Assembly (NCBI GenBank): GCA_027487575.1
Contig: JAIYDJ010000075.1
Coordinates: forward strand, 88,178 to 152,177
Length of the DNA stretch: 64,000 nt
Direction: 5' to 3'
Source of the DNA: Rhodobacter sp.
GTDB taxonomy: Bacteria; Pseudomonadota; Alphaproteobacteria; Rhodobacterales; Rhodobacteraceae
Part shown: piece by piece, positions 1 through 9,475 of the stretch
Layout of the letters: every line of letters begins with the position of its first letter
Position numbering within the stretch: the first letter of the stretch is position 1
The notes under the pieces: model-generated
Databases searched by the model: none
What the model was told of the DNA's origin: nothing
What the model saw: the letters and a program-made list of their open reading frames with translations, nothing else
Position numbers and translations under genes: made by a program

Positions 1-357
1 TGTGCCGTGCTGCGGGACTGGATCACCTTCCACTGCGGCGCGCCGCTGGTCGGGTCCGATGCGGCAACCTTTGCGGTGGGGGACTGGTCAGCCCTGCACC
101 CCGTCGGCCGGTTTGCCATCGGGCGGGCCGACTATCCCGACCGATCAGCCACCCTGATTGTCGAACTGGACCATCTGACAGCGGCAGGCGCGCGCCTGAC
201 CGGGCCGGGGATCGCCGACGTGGCACATCTGTCGCTTCCCGACATCGCGGCCTTTCAGCACAACCGCGCGCTGTTCCCGCTGGGGTTCGATACATTCCTG
301 ACCTGCGGCGACCGGCTGGCCGGTCTGCCCCGGTCCACCCGCGTGGAGGCTGTCTGA
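1..357 (+). CDS. phnH: Phosphonate C-P lyase subunit PhnH (5'-truncated by window edge)
   Basis: Open frame from base 1; PhnH-like C-terminus (GPGI...FPLGFDTFLTC); overlaps phnI start (TGATG). Confidence 0.88.
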   Translation, partial: CAVLRDWITFHCGAPLVGSDAATFAVGDWSALHPVGRFAIGRADYPDRSATLIVELDHLTAAGARLTGPGIADVAHLSLPDIAAFQHNRALFPLGFDTFLTCGDRLAGLPRSTRVEAV

Positions 358-1433
358 TGTATGTGGCGGTAAAGGGCGGCGAGCGGGCGATCGACAATGC
401 GCATGCGTTTCTGGCCGAGGAACGGCGCGGCGATGTTTCCGTTCCGGAACTGTCAGTGGACCAGATCCGCGAACAGTTGAAGCTGGCGGTCAACCGGGTG
501 ATGGCCGAAGGGTCGCTGTTCGACCCCGATCTGGCCGCGCTGGCCATCAAGCAGGCGCGCGGCGATCTGATCGAGGCGGTGTTCCTGATCCGCGCCTACC
601 GCACCACGCTGCCGCGTCTTGGGGCATCGAAGCCGATCGACACCAGCGCCATGGCCTGCGTCCGGCGCATTTCGGCGACGTTCAAGGACGCGCCCGGCGG
701 GCAGGTTCTGGGGCCGACCTTCGACTACACGCACCGCCTGCTGGATTTCAAGCTGCTGGCCGAAGGCGAGGCTCCGCAGGCCGCCAGAGCGCCGGCGATG
801 CCTGCCGCCGTGCCGCATATCGCGGATTTCCTGAACCGCGACGGATTGATCGAACAGGACACGGCGAATGACACGACCCCGCCGGACCTGACGCGCGAGC
901 CGATGGAGCTGCCCGCAAGCCGCGCGCTTCGCCTGCAGGCGATCACCCGCGGCGATGAAGGCTTCATCCTGTCGATGGCCTATTCCACCCAGCGCGGCTA
1001 TGGGCGCACCCATGCCTTTGTCGGCGAGTTGCGCATCGGGACGGTGCCGGTGGAAATGGACATCCCCGAACTCGGCTTTGCCATCCAGATCGGCGAGATC
1101 GAGGTGACGGAATGCGAAACCGTCAACCAGTTCAAAGGGTCAAAGACCGAGCCGCCGCAGTTCACCCGCGGATACGGGCTGGTGTTCGGCCAGTCGGAAC
1201 GCAAGGCCATCGCGATGAGTCTGGTGGACCGTGCCCTGCGCTGGAAGGAATTGGGCGAGGACAATTCGGGCGCCCCGGCGCAGGACGAGGAATTCGTGCT
1301 GATGCATGCCGACAACATCCAGGCCACCGGATTTCTGGAGCATATCAAGCTGCCGCACTACGTTGATTTTCAGGCGGAACTGGAAATGGTCCGTCATCTG
1401 CGCGCCGAAGCCACGCGCGAGGCGGCGGAATGA
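357..1433 (+). CDS. phnI: Alpha-D-ribose 1-methylphosphonate 5-triphosphate synthase subunit PhnI
   Basis: 358 aa, starts MYVAVKGGERAIDNAH; position between phnH and phnJ. Confidence 0.95.
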   Translation: MYVAVKGGERAIDNAHAFLAEERRGDVSVPELSVDQIREQLKLAVNRVMAEGSLFDPDLAALAIKQARGDLIEAVFLIRAYRTTLPRLGASKPIDTSAMACVRRISATFKDAPGGQVLGPTFDYTHRLLDFKLLAEGEAPQAARAPAMPAAVPHIADFLNRDGLIEQDTANDTTPPDLTREPMELPASRALRLQAITRGDEGFILSMAYSTQRGYGRTHAFVGELRIGTVPVEMDIPELGFAIQIGEIEVTECETVNQFKGSKTEPPQFTRGYGLVFGQSERKAIAMSLVDRALRWKELGEDNSGAPAQDEEFVLMHADNIQATGFLEHIKLPHYVDFQAELEMVRHLRAEATREAAE

Positions 1434-1438
1434 CTGCG

Positions 1439-1597
1439 TCAGGGCCAGCGCTTCGTGCCGTCGATCTTGTCGCGCAGGGCGATCATCGAACGCCAGACCG
1501 CCTTGACCTGCCGCTTCAGCAGATAGCCGTAAAGCGCCGCGCTGCCCGCAAAGATGAGCCCCAGAAGAGCCATGTAGAACAGGGTCTCGCCCGACAA
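1439..1597 (-). CDS. Small single-TM hypothetical protein (about 52 aa, TTG start; alternative ATG at 1573)
   Basis: Manual translation: (M)SGETLFYMALLGLIFAGSAALYGYLLKRQVKAVWRSMIALRDKIDGTKRWP*; GGAGAGG a few nt upstream of TTG; not in ORF track. Confidence 0.45.
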   Translation of the reverse strand: MSGETLFYMALLGLIFAGSAALYGYLLKRQVKAVWRSMIALRDKIDGTKRWP

Positions 1598-1631
1598 TTG
1601 ACCTCTCCCCGACTCGGATGGGATGCCTAGG

Positions 1632-2489
1632 ATGGAAGACTACAACTTTGCCTATCTGGATGAACAGACCAAGCGGATGATCCGCCGCGCGATCCTGAAA
1701 GGGGTCGCGGTGCCGGGATATCAGGTGCCGTTCGCCAGCCGCGAGATGCCGATGCCTTATGGCTGGGGTACGGGGGGCGTGCAGGTGACCGCAGCCTGCC
1801 TTGTGCCCGAGGACGTCTTGAAGGTCATCGATCAGGGCGCGGACGACACCACCAACGCCGTGTCGATCCGCAAGTTCTTTTCGCGCACCGCAGGCGTGGC
1901 GGTGACCGAGGCGACGACGGATGCGACGGTGATCCAGACCCGCCACCGCATCCCCGAAACGCCGCTGCAAGAAGGCCAGATCCTTGTCTATCAGGTGCCG
2001 ATCCCCGAACCGCTGCGGTTTCTGGAGCCTCGCGAGACCGAAACCCGCAAGATGCACGAGCTTGAGGAATATGGCCTGATGCATGTCAAGCTCTATGAGG
2101 ACATCGCGCGGCACGGGCAGATCGCGACCAGCTACGCCTATCCGGTCAAGGTGGAGGGGCGCTATGTGATGGACCCTTCGCCGATCCCGAAATTCGACAA
2201 CCCCAAACTGTCGGGGTCCGCCGCGCTGCAGTTGTTCGGGGCAGGGCGTGAGCAGCGCATTTATGCCGTGCCGCCTTACACGCAGGTCGTCAGTCTGGAT
2301 TTCGACGACCATCCCTTTGTCGCCAGCAAGGCCGATCATGATTGCGACCTCTGCGGGGCAGGGGCCAGCTATCTGGACGAGGTGATCATCGACGATGCGG
2401 GCGGGCGGATGTTCGTCTGTTCCGACACAGACTTCTGTGCCGGTCGGCGTGCGGCGGGCCATGTCGGGCGATTGGGGGAGGCTGCGTGA
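1632..2489 (+). CDS. phnJ: Alpha-D-ribose 1-methylphosphonate 5-phosphate C-P lyase PhnJ (start could be 1623)
   Basis: C-X2-C-X21-C-X5-C motif (CDLC...CSDTDFC) as in PhnJ radical SAM C-P lyases. Confidence 0.95.
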   Translation: MEDYNFAYLDEQTKRMIRRAILKGVAVPGYQVPFASREMPMPYGWGTGGVQVTAACLVPEDVLKVIDQGADDTTNAVSIRKFFSRTAGVAVTEATTDATVIQTRHRIPETPLQEGQILVYQVPIPEPLRFLEPRETETRKMHELEEYGLMHVKLYEDIARHGQIATSYAYPVKVEGRYVMDPSPIPKFDNPKLSGSAALQLFGAGREQRIYAVPPYTQVVSLDFDDHPFVASKADHDCDLCGAGASYLDEVIIDDAGGRMFVCSDTDFCAGRRAAGHVGRLGEAA

Positions 2490-3271
2490 TGGATGGATCG
2501 TTCGACCTGCCGCTTCTGGCGGTGCGCGGGGGGTCGAAATCCTATGGCGGGCGGATCGGCTGCGCCGATGTCTCGTTCGACCTTTACCCGGGTGAAGTGC
2601 TGGGCATCGTCGGCGAAAGCGGCTCGGGCAAGTCCACGCTGCTGTCCTGCCTAGCCGGACATCTCGCCCCCGACACGGGTGAAATCATCTTCCAGACGGC
2701 GCAGGGGCCGAGGGACACCCGGACGATGTCCGAACCCGAACGCCGCAGGCTGGCGCGGACCGACTGGGCCTTCGTGCACCAGAACCCGCGAGACGGGTTG
2801 CGGATGGGCGTCTCCGCAGGCGGCAATGTGGGCGAGCGGCTGATGGCGGTCGGTGCGCGGCACTATGGCGACATCCGCGCCAAGGCGATCGACTGGCTGG
2901 GCCGGGTCGAGATCGACGCGGACCGGATCGACGACCGCCCATCGGCGTTCTCGGGCGGCATGCAGCAGCGTCTGCAGATCGCGCGCAATCTGGTGACGGG
3001 CCCGCGTCTGGTGTTCATGGACGAACCGACCGGCGGCCTTGATGTTTCGGTGCAGGCCCGGTTGCTGGACCTTTTGCGCGGACTGGTGCGCGAGATGGGC
3101 CTTTCGGCGATCATCGTCACGCATGATCTGGCGGTGGTGCGGTTGCTGGCGGACCGTCTGATGGTGATGAAATCGGGGCATGTGGTGGAACAGGGCCTGA
3201 CCGATCAGGTGTTGGATGACCCGCAGCATGGGTATACGCAGTTGCTGGTATCCTCTGTTCTGCAGGTGTGA
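2489..3271 (+). CDS. phnK: Phosphonate C-P lyase system protein PhnK (ABC-type ATPase)
   Basis: Walker A GESGSGKST, signature FSGGMQQR, Walker B LVFMDEPTGGLD; start overlaps phnJ stop (TGATG), so the ORF-track start at 2342 is upstream extension. Confidence 0.93.
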   Translation: MDGSFDLPLLAVRGGSKSYGGRIGCADVSFDLYPGEVLGIVGESGSGKSTLLSCLAGHLAPDTGEIIFQTAQGPRDTRTMSEPERRRLARTDWAFVHQNPRDGLRMGVSAGGNVGERLMAVGARHYGDIRAKAIDWLGRVEIDADRIDDRPSAFSGGMQQRLQIARNLVTGPRLVFMDEPTGGLDVSVQARLLDLLRGLVREMGLSAIIVTHDLAVVRLLADRLMVMKSGHVVEQGLTDQVLDDPQHGYTQLLVSSVLQV

Positions 3272-3274
3272 AGG

Positions 3275-4237
3275 ATGATTGCAGCCTATCGGTTTGAGAA
3301 CGGCAGGATGGTGCCTTTGGCGCAGGGCGCGCCCATCGACGCGGCCTTGTGGGTGGATCTGTACAAGCCCTTGCCGGGGCAGGAAGATCTGACCAATTCG
3401 CTGGGGGTCGAGGTGCCTTCGCTGGCCGATATGGAAGAGATCGAGATTTCCAACCGGCTCTACCGCGAAAACGGCATCGACTACATGACGGTGGTTCTGC
3501 CGGGCATGTCGGAAACCCGGCAGCCGATGTCGGGACCCGTGACGTTCATCCTGACCCCTGCACGGCTGGTGTCGGTGCGCCACCACGTGCCGCGGCCGTT
3601 CGAGACCTATCCCGACCGCGCCGACAAGGTGGGTCCCGGCTGCGACTGCGCCGAAAAGGTTTTTCTGGGCCTGATCGAGGAAATCATCGGTCGCCTTGCC
3701 GACCTTCTGGAAGGCTCGGGCCGCGCCCTGGAAGACGTGTCGCGCGCGGTCTTCGCCAGCGACCAGCGGCAGAAAACGGCCGCAGGATTGCAGGACGCGC
3801 TGGAACGTGTGGGCCGCGAAAGCGATCTGGTGGCCCGCATCCGGCTGTCGCTGCTGACGCTGGAACGGGCGGTGAGTTTTTTCGGCCAGACGCTGGGCGA
3901 CCGCCCGGTGGGCGAGGCGCTGCGCCCCGTCGTCAAGGGCATGATGCGCGACTTGCAGGCGCTGGAGGTGCATGGCGACTATCTGTCGACCCGGGTGGCG
4001 CAGGCGACGGATGCGACGCTGGGCATGATCAACCTGCTGCAGAACACCGCCGTGCGCATCGTGTCGGTGGTGGCGGTGCTGTTCCTGCCGCCCACCCTGA
4101 TCGCAAGCATCTACGGGATGAACTTCCGCTTCATGCCCGAACTCGACAAGGCATGGGGATACCCCATGGCGCTTGGGCTGATGGTGGCCTCGGCTGCGGC
4201 CACCTATACGTTTTTCAAATGGAAGAACTGGTTATGA
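3275..4237 (+). CDS. CorA-like divalent cation transporter
   Basis: 320 aa with CorA GMN signature (SIYGMNFRFMPEL) followed by second C-terminal TM helix. Confidence 0.9.
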   Translation: MIAAYRFENGRMVPLAQGAPIDAALWVDLYKPLPGQEDLTNSLGVEVPSLADMEEIEISNRLYRENGIDYMTVVLPGMSETRQPMSGPVTFILTPARLVSVRHHVPRPFETYPDRADKVGPGCDCAEKVFLGLIEEIIGRLADLLEGSGRALEDVSRAVFASDQRQKTAAGLQDALERVGRESDLVARIRLSLLTLERAVSFFGQTLGDRPVGEALRPVVKGMMRDLQALEVHGDYLSTRVAQATDATLGMINLLQNTAVRIVSVVAVLFLPPTLIASIYGMNFRFMPELDKAWGYPMALGLMVASAAATYTFFKWKNWL

Positions 4238-4929
4238 CAACGTTTTCCGGCATTCAGGTCGCGGGTCTGGGCAAAAGCTTCACGCTGCACAATCAGGGCG
4301 GAACGGTCATCCCGGTGATGGTGGATGGCGCGCTGTCGGTCGGTCCGGGCGAATGCGTGGGTCTGGTGGGCGCATCGGGGGCGGGCAAGTCGACGCTGAT
4401 GCGGATGATCTGGGGCAATTATCTGGCGCAGGCGGGGTCGATCCTGGTGGACGGCGTCGACGTGGCGCAGGCGGCCCCGCGCCAGATCATCGCGCTGCGG
4501 CGTCTGACCCTGGGCTATGTCAGCCAGTTCCTGCGTGTCGTGCCGCGTGTGCCGACGCTCGACGTGGTGGCCGAACCGCTGCGCGTGCTGGGGGTGCCCG
4601 AAGATCAGGCGCGGGCGCGTGCGGCAACCCTGTTGGCGCGGCTGAACATCCCCGAACGGCTGTGGTCGCTGTCACCCACCACCTTTTCGGGGGGCGAACA
4701 GCAGCGCGTCAACATCGCGCGCGGCTTTGCCCATGCCTATCCGGCGCTGTTGCTGGATGAACCGACCGCCAGCCTTGATGCGGCCAACCGCGAGGTCGTG
4801 CTGTCCCTGATCGAAGAGGCGAAGGCGCGCGGCGCGGCCATCCTTGGAATTTTCCACGACGAAGGCGCGCGGAACCGGGTGTGCGACCGGGTCGTGGATG
4901 TGACCGCCTTCACCCCGAAAGCCGCCTGA
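4234..4929 (+). CDS. phnL: Phosphonate C-P lyase system protein PhnL (ABC-type ATPase)
   Basis: Walker A GASGAGKST, signature FSGGEQQRVNIARG, Walker B LLLDEPTASLD; ATGA overlap with corA-like stop. Confidence 0.93.
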   Translation: MTTFSGIQVAGLGKSFTLHNQGGTVIPVMVDGALSVGPGECVGLVGASGAGKSTLMRMIWGNYLAQAGSILVDGVDVAQAAPRQIIALRRLTLGYVSQFLRVVPRVPTLDVVAEPLRVLGVPEDQARARAATLLARLNIPERLWSLSPTTFSGGEQQRVNIARGFAHAYPALLLDEPTASLDAANREVVLSLIEEAKARGAAILGIFHDEGARNRVCDRVVDVTAFTPKAA

Positions 4930-5460
4930 ATGCCGGGACTGTTCGCCATTGTCGGGCCATCCGGGGCGGGCAAGGATACGCTTCTGGCAGGGGCGCTGGC
5001 GGCGCGGCCCGATCTGGTGCTGGTGCGCCGGGTGATCACCCGGCCGACCGAGGCGGGCGGCGAGGAGTTCGACGGCGTCACCGAAGCCGAGTTTGCCCGG
5101 CGCATGGCGGCGGGGGCGTTTGCGTTGCACTGGCAGGCGCACGGTCTGTCCTACGGCATCCCGGCGGCGCAGATCGACCCGGGCCGGACGGTGTTGTTCA
5201 ACGGGTCGCGCGCGGCGCTGCCCGCGGCACAGGCGCGATTCCCGGCCCTCGTCGTGGTGCTGGTGACCGCGCCGGTGGCCGTGCTGGCCGCCCGTCTGGC
5301 CGCGCGCGGCCGCGAGACGGCGGCGGACATCGCCGCACGGCTGGAACGGGCGGGGTTCGACCTGCCCGCCGGTCTGGACGTGCGGCAGGTGATCAATGAC
5401 GGCACGCCGGCAGAAGGTGTCGCGCGGCTTCTGGCCGCGCTTCAGCCCAGCAGGGGATAG
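4930..5460 (+). CDS. phnN: Ribose 1,5-bisphosphate phosphokinase PhnN
   Basis: P-loop IVGPSGAGKDTL, guanylate-kinase-like, follows phnL directly. Confidence 0.92.
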   Translation: MPGLFAIVGPSGAGKDTLLAGALAARPDLVLVRRVITRPTEAGGEEFDGVTEAEFARRMAAGAFALHWQAHGLSYGIPAAQIDPGRTVLFNGSRAALPAAQARFPALVVVLVTAPVAVLAARLAARGRETAADIAARLERAGFDLPAGLDVRQVINDGTPAEGVARLLAALQPSRG

Positions 5461-6122
5461 CGGTGCAGGATCCGGAACATTCCGTCGTCGGCCTGCCCGA
5501 ACAACGCCAGGTCCGACAGAACGAAAGGCTGCGGCACCAGCGGTTGCAGATGCGGCCGCAGGGCCTGCAGTGTTGCGGCACTGTCGGCATCCGACAGCGC
5601 GCCCGTCAGCGTCAGGTGGAACTGGAACTGGTCCATCACGTAAGGATAGCCCCATTCGGCCAGCAGGTCGCGCTGGCGCGCCGTCAACTGGTCCGGCTTG
5701 CGGCGGGCGAACTCTTGCGGCGTGGGCGGGGCCCGGAAACCGTCCAGCGCCATGACGACCTCGGCGGCCAATGCGGCCAGGGCCGTGGTGTCGCCCTGCG
5801 GGATCAGGGCGACAAAGCCGTGCAGGTCCACCAGTTGCAACCCCGGCAACGTGACCGGAGCCAGCCGTGCAGCCAGCGCCTTGACCGCACCTTGCAACCC
5901 GGCCGCATCGGTGCCGACGGCCAGATGGAACGGCGGCTTGATCGTGCCGTGAAAGCCGTATTTGCGTGGCGTTGCCGTCAGATCGGAAACAGGCCGGGGC
6001 AACCCCGCGACCACAGGATGGGCCACCGTGGCCCCGGCTTCGGCATCCCACCCCAGCCAATGGGCAGTGAAATCGGCGAAAGCCCCCGCAGGGGGCGCAT
6101 AATAGATCGCGTAGCGTTGCAT
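5442..6122 (-). CDS. DUF1045 family protein (phosphonate metabolism-associated)
   Basis: MQRYAIYYAPPAGAFADFTAHWLGWDAE..., 2H-phosphoesterase-like HxT motifs (HGTIKPPF, HLTLTG); phn context. Confidence 0.85.
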   Translation of the reverse strand: MQRYAIYYAPPAGAFADFTAHWLGWDAEAGATVAHPVVAGLPRPVSDLTATPRKYGFHGTIKPPFHLAVGTDAAGLQGAVKALAARLAPVTLPGLQLVDLHGFVALIPQGDTTALAALAAEVVMALDGFRAPPTPQEFARRKPDQLTARQRDLLAEWGYPYVMDQFQFHLTLTGALSDADSAATLQALRPHLQPLVPQPFVLSDLALFGQADDGMFRILHRYPLLG

Positions 6123-6166
6123 GCCGTCTCCATCCGCGTCATTTCCGGGGCAGCTACAGGCACCGC

Positions 6167-6184
6167 GTCACAGGGCTGTGACAG
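6167..6184 (-). promoter_or_regulatory. Candidate PHO box: CTGTCAC-AGCC-CTGTGAC on minus strand
   Basis: Direct heptamers with 4-nt spacer (11-nt period) as in the PhoB consensus CTGTCAT-N4-CTGTCAT; located between divergent DUF1045 and phnM. Confidence 0.6.
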
Positions 6185-6241
6185 TCCCGGTGCACCACAT
6201 CCCATCGCCCGTGCGGCGTCAAGTTCAGGACCGACCCCCCG

Positions 6242-7396
6242 ATGACCGATAGCATGACCGACACCATCCTTGCCAACGCCACGCTCGTCCTGCCGACCGA
6301 GGTGATCCGGGGCAGCCTGCATCTGTCGGGAAGCCGGATCGCGGGCATCGACCATGGCACGGGCGTGCCGCCGGGGGCCATCGACTGCGGTGGCGATCTG
6401 GTGCTGCCCGGCCTGATCGAATTGCACACCGACAATCTGGAACGCCACATCCAGCCGCGCCCCAAGGTCGACTGGCCCCATGCCGCCGCCATCATCGCGC
6501 ATGACGCGGAACTTGCCAGCGTGGGCATCACCACGGTGTTCGATGCGCTGCGGGTCGGCTCGGTGCTGTCGAACACCACCACCGGCTACGGAGAGTACGC
6601 CCGTCAACTTGCCGACGAAATCCTGACGTTGCGCGCCGCCGATGCGCTGCGCATCAGCCATTTCCTGCACCTGCGCGCCGAGATCTGTTCCGAAACCCTG
6701 ATCGAGGAGATGGCCAAGTTCGGCCCCGCCGACCGGATCGGCATCGTCAGCCTGATGGACCATACCCCCGGAGAGCGGCAGTTCCGCGACATCAACCAGT
6801 TGCGCAAATACGTCACCGGCAAGCACGGTGCGACCGAGGCGGATTTCCAGGATCATATCGCGGGTCTGGTGGCGATCTCGGATAGGCTGGGCACGGTCCA
6901 TGAACAGACGGCGGTGGCCGAGGCGCGGCGCTATGGGGCGGTGCTGGCAAGCCACGACGACACGACCGAGGTGCATGTGCGGACCTCGGCCGGGTATGGC
7001 GCGCATTTCGCCGAGTTTCCTGTCACCTTCGAGGCGGCTCAGGCCTGCCGCACCCACGGGATCAAGGTGATGATGGGGGCGCCGAACCTGATCCGGGGCG
7101 GCTCCCATTCGGGCAATGTCGCGGCGCAGGCGCTCGCCGAGGCGGACCTTCTGGACATCGTGTCATCCGATTATGTGCCCTCGGCCCTGCTGTCGGCGTC
7201 GCTGATGCTGGGCGATCTGTGGGGCGACATGGCGCGCGGGGTGGCAACCGTGACGCAGGCCCCGGCGGCGGCGGCGGGGCTGACCGACCGGGGGCATCTG
7301 GACATCGGGGCGCGGGCGGATGTCATCCGCGTCACGCGGATCGGGGCGACGGGTGCGCTGCGGGGGACCTGGGTGCAGGGCCGTCGGGTCGCCTAG
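6242..7396 (+). CDS. phnM: Alpha-D-ribose 1-methylphosphonate 5-triphosphate diphosphatase PhnM
   Basis: Amidohydrolase: LPGLIELHTDNLERH, DHTPGERQ, SHDDTTEVH. Confidence 0.94.
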   Translation: MTDSMTDTILANATLVLPTEVIRGSLHLSGSRIAGIDHGTGVPPGAIDCGGDLVLPGLIELHTDNLERHIQPRPKVDWPHAAAIIAHDAELASVGITTVFDALRVGSVLSNTTTGYGEYARQLADEILTLRAADALRISHFLHLRAEICSETLIEEMAKFGPADRIGIVSLMDHTPGERQFRDINQLRKYVTGKHGATEADFQDHIAGLVAISDRLGTVHEQTAVAEARRYGAVLASHDDTTEVHVRTSAGYGAHFAEFPVTFEAAQACRTHGIKVMMGAPNLIRGGSHSGNVAAQALAEADLLDIVSSDYVPSALLSASLMLGDLWGDMARGVATVTQAPAAAAGLTDRGHLDIGARADVIRVTRIGATGALRGTWVQGRRVA

Positions 7397-8211
7397 GCCC
7401 AGAACGGCCCGGCCTTCTGCAGGGACCTCCAGGCCTTTCCTGCCGCCGTCAGCACGGCGGTTTCCGCGTCCGAGGTGACCGGCTCGCGGGTCAGGGCACG
7501 GGCCAGCGCCAGATCGTTCAGCATTCCCAGACTGTCCTGCAGGTTGCGCAGATGGGTCAGGAACCGCTCGCGCCTGTCCCCCGGCCAGAAGGGGGAAAAG
7601 TACTCGGACAGATAGCGCAGCGTCTTGAGGTCCTTGCGCAGCTCGTGGCGCGGTTCGTCCGCCAGCGTCGCCAGATCGGTGCCGTGATCGATGCAAGCCT
7701 CCAGCGCCCGGTCCAGCGCGCGTCGCCCCAGCCGTGTCAGACCCCGGCGGTTCCACTGCTTGCCCCGCCTGCCGCCCCGCTGCCAGCCGGTGCCGTTCAA
7801 CCTCGCGCGCAAGCCCGCCGCAAAGCCGTCTGCCTTGAGGGCGACGAGTTCCGCCCGGACTTCGCCACGGATGCGGTCGGCATCTGCGGCAAGACCGGCT
7901 ACCGCCTCGGGGTCGAGGCAGCCTGCCAGAAGCACGTCGGCATCGCGGAGCCGCCCAAGACAGCGGAACAGTCCGCGCGCCTCGCCTGCCATTTCGCGCC
8001 GGGCATCCGGGTCGATCACCGGCGAAAATCCCGTCAGTGCCGACCGGAACCGGCGCAGCGCAACCCTTGCCTTGTGCGGCCCCTCGGGGTTGTCATCGGT
8101 CATCACCTGCGACAACTGGGTGGCAAAGGTGTCTCCACACTGGCAGGCGATCCGGCGAAACCCGTTTTCAGGGGTCATCGTCGGTTTCAGGAAGGCATCG
8201 GTATCGGCCAC
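7393..8211 (-). CDS. CHAD domain-containing protein
   Basis: HKARVALRRFRSALTGF and HELRKDLKTLRYLSEYF His-rich helical motifs of CHAD. Confidence 0.85.
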   Translation of the reverse strand: MADTDAFLKPTMTPENGFRRIACQCGDTFATQLSQVMTDDNPEGPHKARVALRRFRSALTGFSPVIDPDARREMAGEARGLFRCLGRLRDADVLLAGCLDPEAVAGLAADADRIRGEVRAELVALKADGFAAGLRARLNGTGWQRGGRRGKQWNRRGLTRLGRRALDRALEACIDHGTDLATLADEPRHELRKDLKTLRYLSEYFSPFWPGDRRERFLTHLRNLQDSLGMLNDLALARALTREPVTSDAETAVLTAAGKAWRSLQKAGPFWA

Positions 8212-8371
8212 GGTTCGGCTCCCATTCGGATCGGTTCACTTTATCCCAAAGGCGCGCCGCGTCGAGCCTTTGTGCCGACAGGTCGCATTTGCCCGATCTT
8301 CTGGCGAAACTGCGCCTGACTTCGCGCCGCGTCTGCGGCACCCTGCGGCCCAAGCCGACCCGGGAGCGCGC

Positions 8372-9475
8372 ATGAAGATCGTCAAGCTGGAAACCTTTGC
8401 CACGCCCTTCGTCGGCTTTGTGCGGGCGACATCGGAAACCGGGGCCACCGGATGGGGGCAGGTTTCGACCTACAACGCCGACATCACCTGCACCGTGTTC
8501 CACCGCCAGATTGCGCCGCATGCTCTGGGCACCGATGCGCTCGATTTTGCAGATACGCTGAACCTGATCCAGGAACGCGAACACAAGTTTCCGGGCAGCT
8601 ATCTGCGCCGGGCGATGACGGGCCTTGATACCGCGCTGTGGGACCTGCGCGGGCGGCTGGAGGGCAAACCGGTCGCCACGCTGCTGGGCGGATCGCCCGG
8701 TCCGGTGCGGGCCTATGCCAGTTCGATGAAGCGCGACATCACCCCCGAGGACGAGGCCGCCCGTTTTGTCCGGCTGCGCGACGAAAAGGGGTTCACCGCC
8801 TTCAAGTGGCGGGTGGGGGCGGAATGTGGCCGCGATCAGGACGAATGGCCCGGCCGGACCGAGGAAGTGGTGCCGGTGGTGGCCAAGGCGCTGGGCGACG
8901 GCATCGAAAAACTGGTGGATGGCAATTCGTGCTATTCACCCCGCCGGGCGGTTGAGGTGGGCTGGATGCTGGAAGACAACGGCATCGGCCATTTCGAGGA
9001 ACCCTGCCCCTACTGGGAATTCGACCAGACCCGCATCGTGCGCGAGACACTGAACCTTGATGTGGCCGGGGGCGAGCAGGACTGCGAATTCACCGCCTTC
9101 CGCAGCATGATCAACGAACATGTCGTCGACATCGTTCAGCCTGATGTGATGTATCTGGGCGGGATGCACCGCACCCTGCAGGTCTGCAAGATGGCTGCCG
9201 CCAAGGGGCTGCCCGTGACCCCCCACGCTGCCAATCTGGGGCTGGTGACCATGTGCACGATGCACCTGCTGCGCGCGATCCCCAACGCGGGCAAGTATCT
9301 GGAGTTTTCCATCGAGGGTCCGGACTATTACCCGTGGCAGGAGGGGCTGTTTCTGGGCGACCCCTATGCCATCACCGACGGCCATGCCACGGTGACCGAC
9401 GCGCCGGGCTGGGGCATCGACATCGACCCCGCATGGCTTGACCGTGCGGCCTATCAGGTATCGGAGACGGCATGA
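8372..9475 (+). CDS. Mandelate racemase/muconate lactonizing enzyme family protein (enolase superfamily)
   Basis: 367 aa; FKWRVGAE, LVDGNSCY, FEEPCPYWE, GGEQD, PHAANLG motifs; ATG at 8372. Confidence 0.9.
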   Translation: MKIVKLETFATPFVGFVRATSETGATGWGQVSTYNADITCTVFHRQIAPHALGTDALDFADTLNLIQEREHKFPGSYLRRAMTGLDTALWDLRGRLEGKPVATLLGGSPGPVRAYASSMKRDITPEDEAARFVRLRDEKGFTAFKWRVGAECGRDQDEWPGRTEEVVPVVAKALGDGIEKLVDGNSCYSPRRAVEVGWMLEDNGIGHFEEPCPYWEFDQTRIVRETLNLDVAGGEQDCEFTAFRSMINEHVVDIVQPDVMYLGGMHRTLQVCKMAAAKGLPVTPHAANLGLVTMCTMHLLRAIPNAGKYLEFSIEGPDYYPWQEGLFLGDPYAITDGHATVTDAPGWGIDIDPAWLDRAAYQVSETA

